From: Bacteroidota bacterium
GTDB lineage: Bacteria; Bacteroidota; Bacteroidia; Chitinophagales; Chitinophagaceae
Length of the DNA: 64,000 bases
Direction of reading: 5' to 3'
NCBI GenBank assembly: GCA_016711825.1
Contig: JADJSG010000006.1
Location: forward strand, 434,001 to 498,000
Shown: positions 56,211 to 64,000 of the stretch, piece after piece
Layout of the letters: the number at the start of each line of letters is the position of its first letter
How positions within the stretch are numbered: the stretch's first letter is position 1
Position numbers and translations under genes: made by a program
Notes under the pieces: generated by a model
Databases searched by the model: none
What the model was told of the DNA's origin: nothing
The model's input: only the letters and a program-made list of their open reading frames with translations

Positions 56211-57695
56211 ATGCGAAAAAATAATGTGACCATCAAGAAGACCGCAGTAAAAAGTGGTACCTGGCAATATGCTCCTGCACCCGAAAGCACAGATCATATT
56301 GAAATCAAGCAACAATATGAATTGTTCATCAACGGAAAGTTTGTTAAACCCAATTCGAAAAAATATTTTGATACCATCAACCCTGCTACCGAAAAAAAAA
56401 TAAGTAGTGTAGCACAAGCCAATACCAAAGACATTGACCTTGCAGTAAAAGCCGCCAAGAACGCCTACGACAACGTCTGGAGTAAAATGCCAGGTGCTGA
56501 ACGTGCCAAATATATTTATCGCATTGCACGACTGATGCAGGAACGAGCACGCGAATTTGCAGTTATCGAATCGATGGATGGAGGCAAACCCATTCGCGAA
56601 AGCAGAGATATCGATATCCCTTTGGCTTGTAATCATTTTTTTTATTATGCAGGCTGGGCCGACAAACTTGCGTATGCTTTCCCTAATCGTAAACCTTCAT
56701 CACTGGGGGTGGCTGCACAAATTATTCCCTGGAATTTCCCATTGCTGATGGCCGCATGGAAAATAGCGCCTGCCCTGGCTACCGGCAATACCGTAGTACT
56801 CAAACCCGCAGAGAGCACCCCACTCACCGCTTTAAAACTAGCCGAAATCATACAAGCTTCCGGATTACCTGATGGTGTGGTGAATATCGTTACAGGTTAT
56901 GGAGATGCCGGGGCCGCCCTCGTACATCATCCCCTGGTCAATAAAATTGCGTTTACCGGTAGTACCCCTGTAGGTAAATACATCCAACATGCCATTGCCG
57001 GAACTTCTAAAAAAGCAACTTTAGAACTTGGTGGTAAAGCTGCGCATATTATTTTTGAAGATGCACCTATCGATCAGGCTGTAGAAGGCATTGTCAATGG
57101 CATCTTTTTCAACCAGGGCCATGTATGCTGTGCAGGTTCCCGACTTTTTGTACAGGAAAATATTGCAGCACTCGTCATCAAAAAATTAAAACGTCGCATG
57201 GACACCCTCATCGTAGGTGACCCGCTCGATAAAAATACAGACATAGGAGCCATCAACTCAAAAGAACAATTCAATACCATTCAACAATACATTAAGCTTG
57301 GTATTGCAGAGGGGGCCGAAATGTATCAACCTTCATGTGAGTTACCCGCCCAAGGTTTGTTTTGTAAACCAACCTTGTTTTTACATACTTCCCAAAGTCA
57401 TCGCATTGTACAAGAAGAAATATTTGGACCGGTACTGAGTATACAAACATTCAGAACCATTGAAGAGGTCATCGAAAAAGCAAATAATATTCCTTATGGA
57501 TTAAGTGCCGGTGTGTGGACCGACAAAGGAAGTAAAATATTTAACCTCACCACGCAATTGCGCGCAGGGGTGATATGGGCTAATACCTATAATAAATTTG
57601 ATCCTTCATCACCCTTTGGTGGATACAAGGAAAGTGGGTTTGGACGTGAAGGAGGCATTCATGGATTGGCTTCCTATGTGAAGTTTGAGGGGTAG
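56211..57695 (+). CDS. Aldehyde dehydrogenase (NAD(P)-dependent)
   Basis: 494 residues, intact. NAD-binding and catalytic boxes are complete: IIPWNFPLLMAAWK, LKPAESTPLTALKLAE, FTGSTPVGK, LELGGKA (general-base Glu, about 272), GHVCCAGSR (nucleophile Cys306 or Cys307) and EEIFGPVLS. It oxidises an aldehyde to the acid. The substrate is unknown. A degenerate paralogue follows at 57947, and an aldo/keto reductase at 58893, so the three may form an aldehyde-processing set; tandem ALDH pairs of this kind are common in Bacteroidota. The N-terminal 30 residues (TIKKTAVKSGTW) are an extension. Confidence 0.9.
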   Translation: MRKNNVTIKKTAVKSGTWQYAPAPESTDHIEIKQQYELFINGKFVKPNSKKYFDTINPATEKKISSVAQANTKDIDLAVKAAKNAYDNVWSKMPGAERAKYIYRIARLMQERAREFAVIESMDGGKPIRESRDIDIPLACNHFFYYAGWADKLAYAFPNRKPSSLGVAAQIIPWNFPLLMAAWKIAPALATGNTVVLKPAESTPLTALKLAEIIQASGLPDGVVNIVTGYGDAGAALVHHPLVNKIAFTGSTPVGKYIQHAIAGTSKKATLELGGKAAHIIFEDAPIDQAVEGIVNGIFFNQGHVCCAGSRLFVQENIAALVIKKLKRRMDTLIVGDPLDKNTDIGAINSKEQFNTIQQYIKLGIAEGAEMYQPSCELPAQGLFCKPTLFLHTSQSHRIVQEEIFGPVLSIQTFRTIEEVIEKANNIPYGLSAGVWTDKGSKIFNLTTQLRAGVIWANTYNKFDPSSPFGGYKESGFGREGGIHGLASYVKFEG

Positions 57696-57946
57696 TATAC
57701 ATTAACGTCAAATAGGAAAAGGAAGAAGAAGTGAATGAACAACATGTCTTTTATTTTGCACAAAAAAAATATTAAACCCAACGACTCATGATAGATTTTT
57801 CCATTACCCTGAGCTTAATTCAATATGTGCAGGCAAACGAATAAACTTTTTCAAACTACTTATTAAATAAATTTGGTTTAACATTCTCACGCTTTAACTT
57901 TGAATCCACCAAAAACACCAACTGCTTACAACTAAACTTGTCACTC

Positions 57947-58828
57947 ATGCCACAACTCAATATCCTTAAAACTTACAAAATATTTATCGGAGGCGCTTTC
58001 CCGCGCACAGAAAGTGGTCGTTATTACAAAGTCACCGATGCTAAAAATAATTTATTAGCCAACGCCTGTCTTTCATCACGCAAAGATTTTAGAAATGCTG
58101 TGGTAGCCGCCCGCAAAGCCTTTGAGGGGTGGAGCAAAAAAACACATTTCAATAGAGGCCAAATATTGTATCGTATGGCCGAAATGCTTGAGGGACGTAG
58201 AAGTCAATTTAAGGAAGAAATCATGGCACAAGGAAGTACGCCATTGCAGGCAGAAAAAGAAATACAACTATCTATTGAGCGTTGTGTTTATTACAGTGGG
58301 TGGTGCGATAAGTATTCAGCATTGTACAGCAGTGTAAATCCAGTAGCCAGTGCCCATTTTAATTTTTCTGTCCCCGAACCCATGGGTGTGGTCAGTGTGA
58401 TTGCACCTGAAGATAGCAGTCTTTTAGGGTTGCTAAGTGTAATACTTCCTGTCATCGCAGGAGGTAATGTTTGTGTAGTATTAGCGAGCGAAACCAAACC
58501 CTTATGTTCAATTACTTTTGCAGAAGTGCTTGCCACCAGCGATTTGCCGGCGGGGGTTGTCAATATCTTAACAGGCAAAAGCAAAGAGTTGCATACCCAT
58601 TTTTCAAATCATATGGATGTGAATGCGGTGATTTATTGCCGTGACAATCAGGCAGAACAAAAAACGATTGAAGAAAATGCATCTATCAATGTAAAAAGAA
58701 GTTTCTGTTGGCACAAAGACTGGTCAAGCAACGAACACCAAAACCCCTATCTTATCATGGATTTGCAGGAAATCAAAACAACATGGCACCCCATTGAAAG
58801 TATTGGCATTGGAGGAGCTAAGTATTAA
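57947..58828 (+). CDS. Truncated ALDH-superfamily protein without catalytic residues
   Basis: 293 residues from MPQLNILKTYKIF; a start at 57938 is also open. It aligns with the first half of aldehyde dehydrogenases (YKIFIGGAFPRTESGR, AFEGWSKK, PEPMGVVSVIAPEDSSL, VVLASETKP, SDLPAGVVNILTG), then diverges. The stretch that would hold LELGG and the Cys nucleophile is absent and replaced by a short tail ending IGIGGAKY. The frame is open and intact, so this is not an obvious pseudogene. It is likely a non-catalytic partner or structural subunit of the active ALDH encoded upstream. Confidence 0.75.
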   Translation: MPQLNILKTYKIFIGGAFPRTESGRYYKVTDAKNNLLANACLSSRKDFRNAVVAARKAFEGWSKKTHFNRGQILYRMAEMLEGRRSQFKEEIMAQGSTPLQAEKEIQLSIERCVYYSGWCDKYSALYSSVNPVASAHFNFSVPEPMGVVSVIAPEDSSLLGLLSVILPVIAGGNVCVVLASETKPLCSITFAEVLATSDLPAGVVNILTGKSKELHTHFSNHMDVNAVIYCRDNQAEQKTIEENASINVKRSFCWHKDWSSNEHQNPYLIMDLQEIKTTWHPIESIGIGGAKY

Positions 58829-58892
58829 GCCTAAAAGAATTCATAGGAATCGTTTGTAAATCCATTAAATTTACATTTCAAAATAAATATAC

Positions 58893-59882
58893 ATGGAATA
58901 CCGCCGACTCGGAAAATCAGGATTACAACTTTCTTTACTGTCATTTGGTAGTTGGGTAAGTTTTAGCAAACAAATCAATGACAAGAGAGCTGAAGAACTC
59001 ATGAGTTATGCCTATGATCAAGGTGTCAACTTTTTTGACAATGCCGAAGTATATGCATTGGGCGAAAGTGAAAACATGATGGGTCGTGTGCTTAAGAAAA
59101 AGAAATGGGACCGTACAAGTTATTGCGTAAGTAGTAAAGTATATTTTGGCTGGAGAGGTGTCGACAATAAACCAAACCAAACAGGCCTGAGTCGTAAACA
59201 TATTACAGAAGCATGCCATGAGGCCTTGCAACGATTGCAGGTCGATTATTTAGATTTATATTTATGTCATCGCCCCGACAAAAATACCCCCATCGAAGAA
59301 ACCGTCATGGCCATGAATACCCTCATACAACAAGGTAAAATTTTGTATTGGGGTACCAGTGAATGGAGTGGTGTGGAAATCATGGAGGCACAGCGAGCCG
59401 CCGCAGCATACAATCTGATCGGCCCATCAGTAGAGCAACCTCAATACAATCTTTTCGAAAGAGAAAAAATGGAAAATGAATACCTGGGCGTTTTTAAACA
59501 TGCCGGCATCGGTACCACTATATGGAGCCCCTTGGCAACAGGATTACTCACTGGTAAATATAACGAAGGAGCACCCAAAGGTGCTCGTTTGGGTATGAAA
59601 GGTTTTGAATGGCTTGCCGAAAGATGGCTGGTGAAAGACAAACTTGATAAAGTAAAAAAATTAGCGGTTGTAGCCAATGATTTAAAAGTGACAATGCCAC
59701 AACTTGCAGTTGCCTGGTGTATACAAAATCCGAATGTAACCACTGCCATTTTAGGTGCTACTAAAAAGGAGCAACTGATAGACACGATGAAAGCCATAGA
59801 TATTGTTTCTTTACTCACCCCTGAAGTGAATGCGATGATAGAAAAAATCATGAAAAACAAACCTGTTTTACCTGCCTTTTAA
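58893..59882 (+). CDS. Aldo/keto reductase (Kv-beta-like)
   Basis: 329 residues, TIM-barrel AKR. Start MEYRRLGKSGLQLS is canonical. The tetrad is present: Asp50 and Tyr55 region in NFFDNAEVYALGESE, Lys in VSSKVYF, His in LYLCHRPD. NADPH-binding end: AILGATKKEQL. Closest in pattern to the Kv-channel beta-subunit/YghZ group (FGSWVSFSKQ...WSPLATGLLTGKY). It reduces aldehydes or ketones with NADPH, and follows the ALDH pair by 64 bp. Confidence 0.9.
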   Translation: MEYRRLGKSGLQLSLLSFGSWVSFSKQINDKRAEELMSYAYDQGVNFFDNAEVYALGESENMMGRVLKKKKWDRTSYCVSSKVYFGWRGVDNKPNQTGLSRKHITEACHEALQRLQVDYLDLYLCHRPDKNTPIEETVMAMNTLIQQGKILYWGTSEWSGVEIMEAQRAAAAYNLIGPSVEQPQYNLFEREKMENEYLGVFKHAGIGTTIWSPLATGLLTGKYNEGAPKGARLGMKGFEWLAERWLVKDKLDKVKKLAVVANDLKVTMPQLAVAWCIQNPNVTTAILGATKKEQLIDTMKAIDIVSLLTPEVNAMIEKIMKNKPVLPAF

Positions 59883-59979
59883 TGGAATCTTTTATCAAGT
59901 GAAAAAGTATCAACCCTAAGTTTGGTATAATGCCCACACACATTACCTTTAAGCCATCAGGCTTTCAGAGTCGTTGGTA

Positions 59980-60708
59980 TTAATTGAGTATCTCATGCAA
60001 TACGGATACACTTTTCAATTCGCCTAAATGAGGCATATGTAATCGCAAATATTGTATACAAATCGTCAGTATCTCCAGCCTGATCAGTCCGCTGATATGC
60101 TGCGAAAGCGGTTGACCACTCATCATATTAAATATCATCAATGAATTTTCTTCAGAGGCTGTATACCCCGTTACCATTTCGTTTCGAGCAATAAAACAAC
60201 CATTTTGCAATTCAAAAATCGGTGTTTGTTCACTGTAATTTTGCTGAATACCAAAACCTAATTGTTCGGCAAACAATAAAGTAAACAGAATCGGAAAATT
60301 AGACAATTGATGGGTTGGCGCTTCTAATACATGCATAAAATGATCTTCAAAAAAATCGTATAATGCCGTATTAGCCTCTGTTTCAGTGATGGCTTTTTGT
60401 ATCAGTTCTACCATATAAATACCAATTGCATACCTGATGACATCTACCCCATGAAAGTTTTTGGTAAGTAATAATTTGGCTTCTTTTATACGTTGCAAAT
60501 TTTTATTGGGATGGTGATACACAATCAACTCAAGTTGGGTTGTGGGTTGATACATATTTGCTTTGGTAGATGTTTTTTTTTCTGTTCTTACCCCATTGAT
60601 TAAATAAGATTGCAAACCAAAAAGCGCTGTATAAATTGTAACAACCAAACTTGTTTCGCCATATTTGATAGCGCGTAATACAATTCCTTTGGTTGCATGT
60701 AATGCCAT
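59980..60708 (-). CDS. recO: DNA repair protein RecO
   Basis: 242 residues. N-terminal OB fold (KGIVLRAIKYGETSLVVTIYT, then QSYLINGVRTEKK) and a helical domain with FTLLFAEQLGFG. RecO loads RecA on SSB-coated single-stranded DNA with RecR during recombinational repair. Bacteroidota RecO proteins often lack the zinc-binding cysteines, and none are visible here. Monocistronic; the start ATG is followed by ALHATKGIVL, a usual beginning. The upstream gap to 60862 has no gene. Confidence 0.9.
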   Translation of the reverse strand: MALHATKGIVLRAIKYGETSLVVTIYTALFGLQSYLINGVRTEKKTSTKANMYQPTTQLELIVYHHPNKNLQRIKEAKLLLTKNFHGVDVIRYAIGIYMVELIQKAITETEANTALYDFFEDHFMHVLEAPTHQLSNFPILFTLLFAEQLGFGIQQNYSEQTPIFELQNGCFIARNEMVTGYTASEENSLMIFNMMSGQPLSQHISGLIRLEILTICIQYLRLHMPHLGELKSVSVLHEILN

Positions 60709-60862
60709 GAGTCGTTTCTTTTTTTACTTTTGGTCGAATGATTTAATGTGCTAACAAATATCAACGATAGCGATTCATCGTCTGTTTTTCCCCTGAATTT
60801 ACCCTTTTAGTACATTAAGAATAACAAACATTGATGCATCTTATTATCATCGATTTTGCCTC

Positions 60863-61648
60863 TTAAATACTTCCTGTGCGACCCCCATCTACACAAATAC
60901 TTTGACCTGTGATATAACTTGCTGCAGGCGATGCCAAAAAAGCAGCCATCGCCGCTATTTCTTCTGCCTGACCAAAACGCCTCATCGGTATTTCATGCAA
61001 CATCTCGGCTTCTACCGCTTGAAGGCTGGTATTTGTTTTATTCGATTTATTTTCGATGATAGACGACAGTCGTACAGTAGCAGTAGCACCTGGCAACACA
61101 TTATTGACTGTGATACCTGCGCTTGCCACTTCATTGGCCAGGGTTTTGGCCCATGCTGCAACTGCAGCCCTGGTGGTATTGCTGACTCCTAAATTAGGCA
61201 AAGGAATTTTGACTGATGTAGAGATCACATTGATGATACGACCATAACCTGCCTCACGCATGCCATCAAGCAAGGCTGTGGTGATGTTATGGTTATTGAT
61301 TAAATGTAAATGCAAGGCCGACAAGAAATCTTGGTCTTTTGCATCCGTTATTTTGCCAGCAGGTGGCCCTCCCGTATTATTGACCAAGATATGTATGGTA
61401 TGTTCTTTGGCAAATTGTTGTATCCGCTCTTTCACTTGTTCATTATTTGAAAAATCGGCTACTAAGTATCGATGCTGTTGATGCATACTCTTGTCAAGCT
61501 GTGCTATGGCTTGTTGAAGGCTGTCTTCATTACGTGCAACTAAAGTACAATGAGCACCTAATAGCGCTAGCTCTTTGGCAATAGCAAACCCAATACCTTG
61601 GGTACTACCACATATCAATGCATTTTTATGCTGAAGGGATAAATTCAT
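60863..61648 (-). CDS. SDR-family oxidoreductase with atypical active site
   Basis: 261 residues. Rossmann TGxxxGxG equivalent CGSTQGIGFAIAKEL, LVARNEDSL, LVNNTGGPP and a C-terminal SITGQSICVDGGRTGSI typical of 3-oxoacyl-ACP-reductase-like SDRs. Where the YxxxK pair should be, the sequence reads NLGVSNTTRAAVAAW: no Tyr and Arg instead of Lys. This subgroup is known, so the enzyme may use a different chemistry or be a binding protein. It runs into the outer-membrane protein gene with a 6-bp gap (61655 end, same strand). Confidence 0.85.
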   Translation of the reverse strand: MNLSLQHKNALICGSTQGIGFAIAKELALLGAHCTLVARNEDSLQQAIAQLDKSMHQQHRYLVADFSNNEQVKERIQQFAKEHTIHILVNNTGGPPAGKITDAKDQDFLSALHLHLINNHNITTALLDGMREAGYGRIINVISTSVKIPLPNLGVSNTTRAAVAAWAKTLANEVASAGITVNNVLPGATATVRLSSIIENKSNKTNTSLQAVEAEMLHEIPMRRFGQAEEIAAMAAFLASPAASYITGQSICVDGGRTGSI

Positions 61649-61654
61649 GATGAT

Positions 61655-62347
61655 CTATTTTGTAACTGTTTTATGTTCGCTGTCTTCTCTTCTTATTTTT
61701 TTAGTAAAACTTTCATCAATATGAATACCCAGTGAAAGGGTGATTAAACGAGCAACACTATTGGTAACAGAAGGATTGTAAAAATTGGTGAGGTAGTAAT
61801 TGCCAGTGAGTGTAAACCCACTGTACGAAAACCCTGCAAATACAGATGCAAACATGAGGGAAGCGCTATTGCTAAAAAATTCATTTTTCTTGTATAGCTT
61901 ATCATTGTTTAAAAAATATTTCAACTTGTAATTAAATGCCAATGCCACATCTCCCCCTACTTTAAACATAAAATTTTTATTATTCGAAAAAAATTTGATT
62001 CCCAAAGGAGCACCTATTGTGTACACCCTTTCTTTGTATTTGATCGAGTCGTTGATTTGGGTAATCAAACCGATGTTTTTAATTTGAAAGCCCGTAAAAG
62101 GGACAATATTTTTTTGCAAATGAAAATTGATATCTACACCTACATTAAAAAAATATGTATAACGTGGAATGGTTTTATATCCAACAGTACCTGAAGTGAG
62201 TGATGCAAATTGTAAAATACTGCCTTCTACCCCTGAAGTCAAGGTTACTTTTTTGGTTTCATAGTTTGGAATGTCATTGGAGGTAGGTTGTGCCCAACTG
62301 TTTAATGCAATTACTAAGCAAGACAATAGGCCAAAGACTTTTTTCAT
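61655..62347 (-). CDS. Outer-membrane beta-barrel protein
   Basis: 230 residues with signal peptide MKKVFGLLSCLVIALNSWAQ. The mature part alternates hydrophobic and polar residues in about eight to ten strands with Tyr/Phe girdles (YTYFFNVGVDINFHL, PFTGFQIKNIGLIT, LGIKFFSNNKNFMFKVGG). The last strand LITLSLGIHIDESF is not terminal: a charged tail follows. Resembles PorT/OmpW-like Bacteroidota barrels but I cannot name the family. Upstream on the same strand is nothing, so it starts the two-gene operon with the SDR. Confidence 0.7.
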   Translation of the reverse strand: MKKVFGLLSCLVIALNSWAQPTSNDIPNYETKKVTLTSGVEGSILQFASLTSGTVGYKTIPRYTYFFNVGVDINFHLQKNIVPFTGFQIKNIGLITQINDSIKYKERVYTIGAPLGIKFFSNNKNFMFKVGGDVALAFNYKLKYFLNNDKLYKKNEFFSNSASLMFASVFAGFSYSGFTLTGNYYLTNFYNPSVTNSVARLITLSLGIHIDESFTKKIRREDSEHKTVTK

Positions 62348-62668
62348 ATGTTAAAGATAAATTATTTACAAAAGTAATATTAATATCTCTGAATGCATAT
62401 CTGTTTATATCAATATAAAATAGTTTGTAAATGAGGAAATTGCAGATATCATAGTTTTAGTGTTTAGAGGGCATATTTTATATCTTATACCAAATGTATT
62501 TAATAAGCAGTCTGAAAAAGTTCAGCAGTATGCCCAAATATATTACATTTAAGTTAATCACAAATGGACGATCATACTTGTGACGCTGGTATGATTGGTT
62601 TTATGGAAGTATTAAAGTAAGCGCCCAAAATATTCAATCATTATTCATTGATTCATCATGCACTTCCT
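62348..62668. other. Divergent intergenic region between barrel gene and serS
   Basis: AT-rich, no gene or repeat. It must hold promoters in both directions; only the serS -7 box is clear. Confidence 0.4.
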
Positions 62669-62676
62669 TATTTTTG
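62669..62676 (+). promoter_or_regulatory. Bacteroidota-type -7 box of serS
   Basis: TATTTTTG matches TAnnTTTG. It lies 19 bp upstream of the ATG at 62696; the -33 position has a weak TTG. No Shine-Dalgarno is visible, as usual in this phylum. Confidence 0.45.
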
Positions 62677-62695
62677 CCGCAAAATAAATGAGCTT

Positions 62696-63967
62696 ATGTT
62701 ACAACTCCAATTACTCCGCACCCAAAAAGAATTTGTACAGCAACGTCTTGGAGTAAAAAACTACAAAGACATTGAGGCAGTAGATACCATTTTAAAGATT
62801 GATGAAGAACGTAGAAAAATACAAACTGAGAATGAAGAATTGCTTGCCAAAATAAATCTAGCATCTAAAGAAATTGGCAAAATGATGGCTTCTGGAGAAA
62901 AAGAACAAGCTGAAACCATGAAAGCCGATGTGGCTAACTACAAAGAAAGTTCAAAAGCATTGAGTGAAAAACTTAGTTTACTTGAACAACAACAATATGA
63001 CGAGTTGGTGAAGCTACCCAACCTTCCTAACGAGTTAGTACCTCTGGGCAAAACACCCGAAGAAAACTTAGTAGTGAAAACAGGAAATGAGATACCCGAA
63101 CTCTATGAAGGGGCCGTTCCTCACTGGGACCTTTGCAGTAAATATAACCTCATCAATTTTGAATTAGGTACTAAAATCACAGGGGCTGGTTTTCCGGTTT
63201 ATATCAATAAAGGGGCACGCCTGCAACGCGCCTTGATTAATTATTTTTTAGATTATAATACACAGGCAGGTTATACCGAGTATCAACCCCCACATATGGT
63301 GAATACAGATTCAGCATATGGCACCGGACAATTGCCTGATAAGGAAGGACAAATGTATCATGCTACCGTGGATGATTTTTATCTGATACCCACTGCAGAA
63401 GTTCCTGTTACCAATATATACAGAGATGAGATCATCAAGGAAAGCGACCTGCCGATTATGATGACGGCTTACACGCCATGCTTCAGACGCGAGGCGGGCA
63501 GTTATGGCAAAGATGTGCGTGGTCTGAATCGTTTGCATCAGTTTGACAAAGTAGAGATCGTTCGTTTTTCGGTTCCTGAAAAATCGTATGAGGCTTTAGA
63601 TGAGATGGTGGCACATGTTGAAAAATTGATTCAATCACTGGAGCTTCCTTATCGTATTTTAAGGTTGTGTGGTGGTGATATGAGTTTTGCTTCGGCGCTT
63701 ACCTATGATTTTGAGGTCTATAGCGCTGCGCAAAAAAGATGGCTTGAAGTAAGTTCAGTTTCTAATTTTGAAACCTTCCAAACCAATCGCATGAAGATCC
63801 GTTATAAAAATGCGGATGGAAAAATGCAGCTTGTGCATTCACTCAATGGCTCTTCATTGGCGCTACCACGTATTGTAGCTTGTCTATTCGAGAATCATCA
63901 GACTGCAGAAGGGATTAAAGTACCTGCGGCTTTGGTTCCGTATTTGGGGATGGGGATGATTGATTAG
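62696..63967 (+). CDS. serS: Seryl-tRNA synthetase
   Basis: 423 residues from ATG 62696 (MLQLQLLRTQKEFV); the longer frame from 62648 adds a non-conserved lead and is less likely. The N-terminal coiled-coil arm (about 25-105) binds the tRNA long variable arm. The class II core has motif 2 CFRREAGSYGKDVRG and motif 3 LNGSSLALPR, plus the serine-binding segment PTAEVPVTN. It charges tRNA-Ser and tRNA-Sec. Intact, usual length; a -7 box lies just upstream. Confidence 0.97.
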   Translation: MLQLQLLRTQKEFVQQRLGVKNYKDIEAVDTILKIDEERRKIQTENEELLAKINLASKEIGKMMASGEKEQAETMKADVANYKESSKALSEKLSLLEQQQYDELVKLPNLPNELVPLGKTPEENLVVKTGNEIPELYEGAVPHWDLCSKYNLINFELGTKITGAGFPVYINKGARLQRALINYFLDYNTQAGYTEYQPPHMVNTDSAYGTGQLPDKEGQMYHATVDDFYLIPTAEVPVTNIYRDEIIKESDLPIMMTAYTPCFRREAGSYGKDVRGLNRLHQFDKVEIVRFSVPEKSYEALDEMVAHVEKLIQSLELPYRILRLCGGDMSFASALTYDFEVYSAAQKRWLEVSSVSNFETFQTNRMKIRYKNADGKMQLVHSLNGSSLALPRIVACLFENHQTAEGIKVPAALVPYLGMGMID

Positions 63968-64000
63968 GGGGAAAATATGTTGGCAAAGCCAACGAAGAAC

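Overview
The window looks like a chromosome segment of a Bacteroidota member, probably close to Chitinophagales/Sphingobacteriia. The evidence is low GC, type IX secretion (T9SS) C-terminal sorting domains, LytS/LytTR and beta-propeller (Reg_prop/Y_Y_Y) signalling proteins, DUF285 surface repeats and a Bacteroidota-like -7 box (TAnnTTTG) before serS. I see no rRNA, tRNA, CRISPR array, complete IS element or integrase.

Layout. (1) 1-5.5 kb, minus strand: a GHKL/sacsin-like ATPase overlapping an SF1 helicase, a defence-type pair. (2) 5.5-13.3 kb: an accessory island of short minus-strand genes: small membrane proteins, a WYL regulator, a UDG-like protein, a BCS1-like AAA ATPase and an EEP-family nuclease/phosphatase. 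They are separated by unusual hairpins: three attC-like imperfect palindromes, three leader hairpins sharing a TGTGTCGG loop, a 119-bp inverted-repeat element found twice, and a small-ORF unit found twice whose upstream hairpin covaries. (3) 13.3-20.8 kb: one tight minus-strand operon with a LOG-like protein, polysaccharide deacetylase, glycosyltransferase, O-carbamoyltransferase, compact M20 peptidase and an asparagine synthase fused to an arylamine N-acetyltransferase/transglutaminase-like domain. It is a plausible small-molecule or surface-glycan pathway. (4) 21.1-27.4 kb: second small-ORF unit, two tiny overlapping genes, a PHP-SMC-like ATPase (TrlF-like) and neighbours, one with a HEPN-like RxxxxH motif. 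(5) 27.4-40 kb: decayed remnants, secreted and surface proteins (DUF285 repeats, T9SS tails), and REP-like palindromes beside fragments of a REP-associated transposase. (6) 40-43.6 kb: a lipoprotein-anchored propeller sensor joined to a class III adenylate cyclase. (7) 43.6-48.2 kb: a 1220-residue Ala/Val/Pro-rich protein, a 46-residue protein and a papain-like protein. (8) 49-53 kb: a LytS/LytTR two-component system. (9) 53.8-64 kb: housekeeping and metabolism, with a bacterial GRAS-domain protein plus aminotransferase, an active and a degenerate aldehyde dehydrogenase, aldo/keto reductase, RecO, SDR, an outer-membrane protein and SerS.

About fifteen genes are broken by +1/-1 frameshifts. 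In the cases I could resolve against a strong family motif, the shift falls in a homopolymer (G3-G6, A4-A6, T4-T5). I therefore treat most broken genes as probably intact genes with consensus indels and give joined coordinates. Genuine decay is more likely at 27.4-28.3 kb and 34.1-35.8 kb. All functions are inferred from motifs read by eye; no database search was run.
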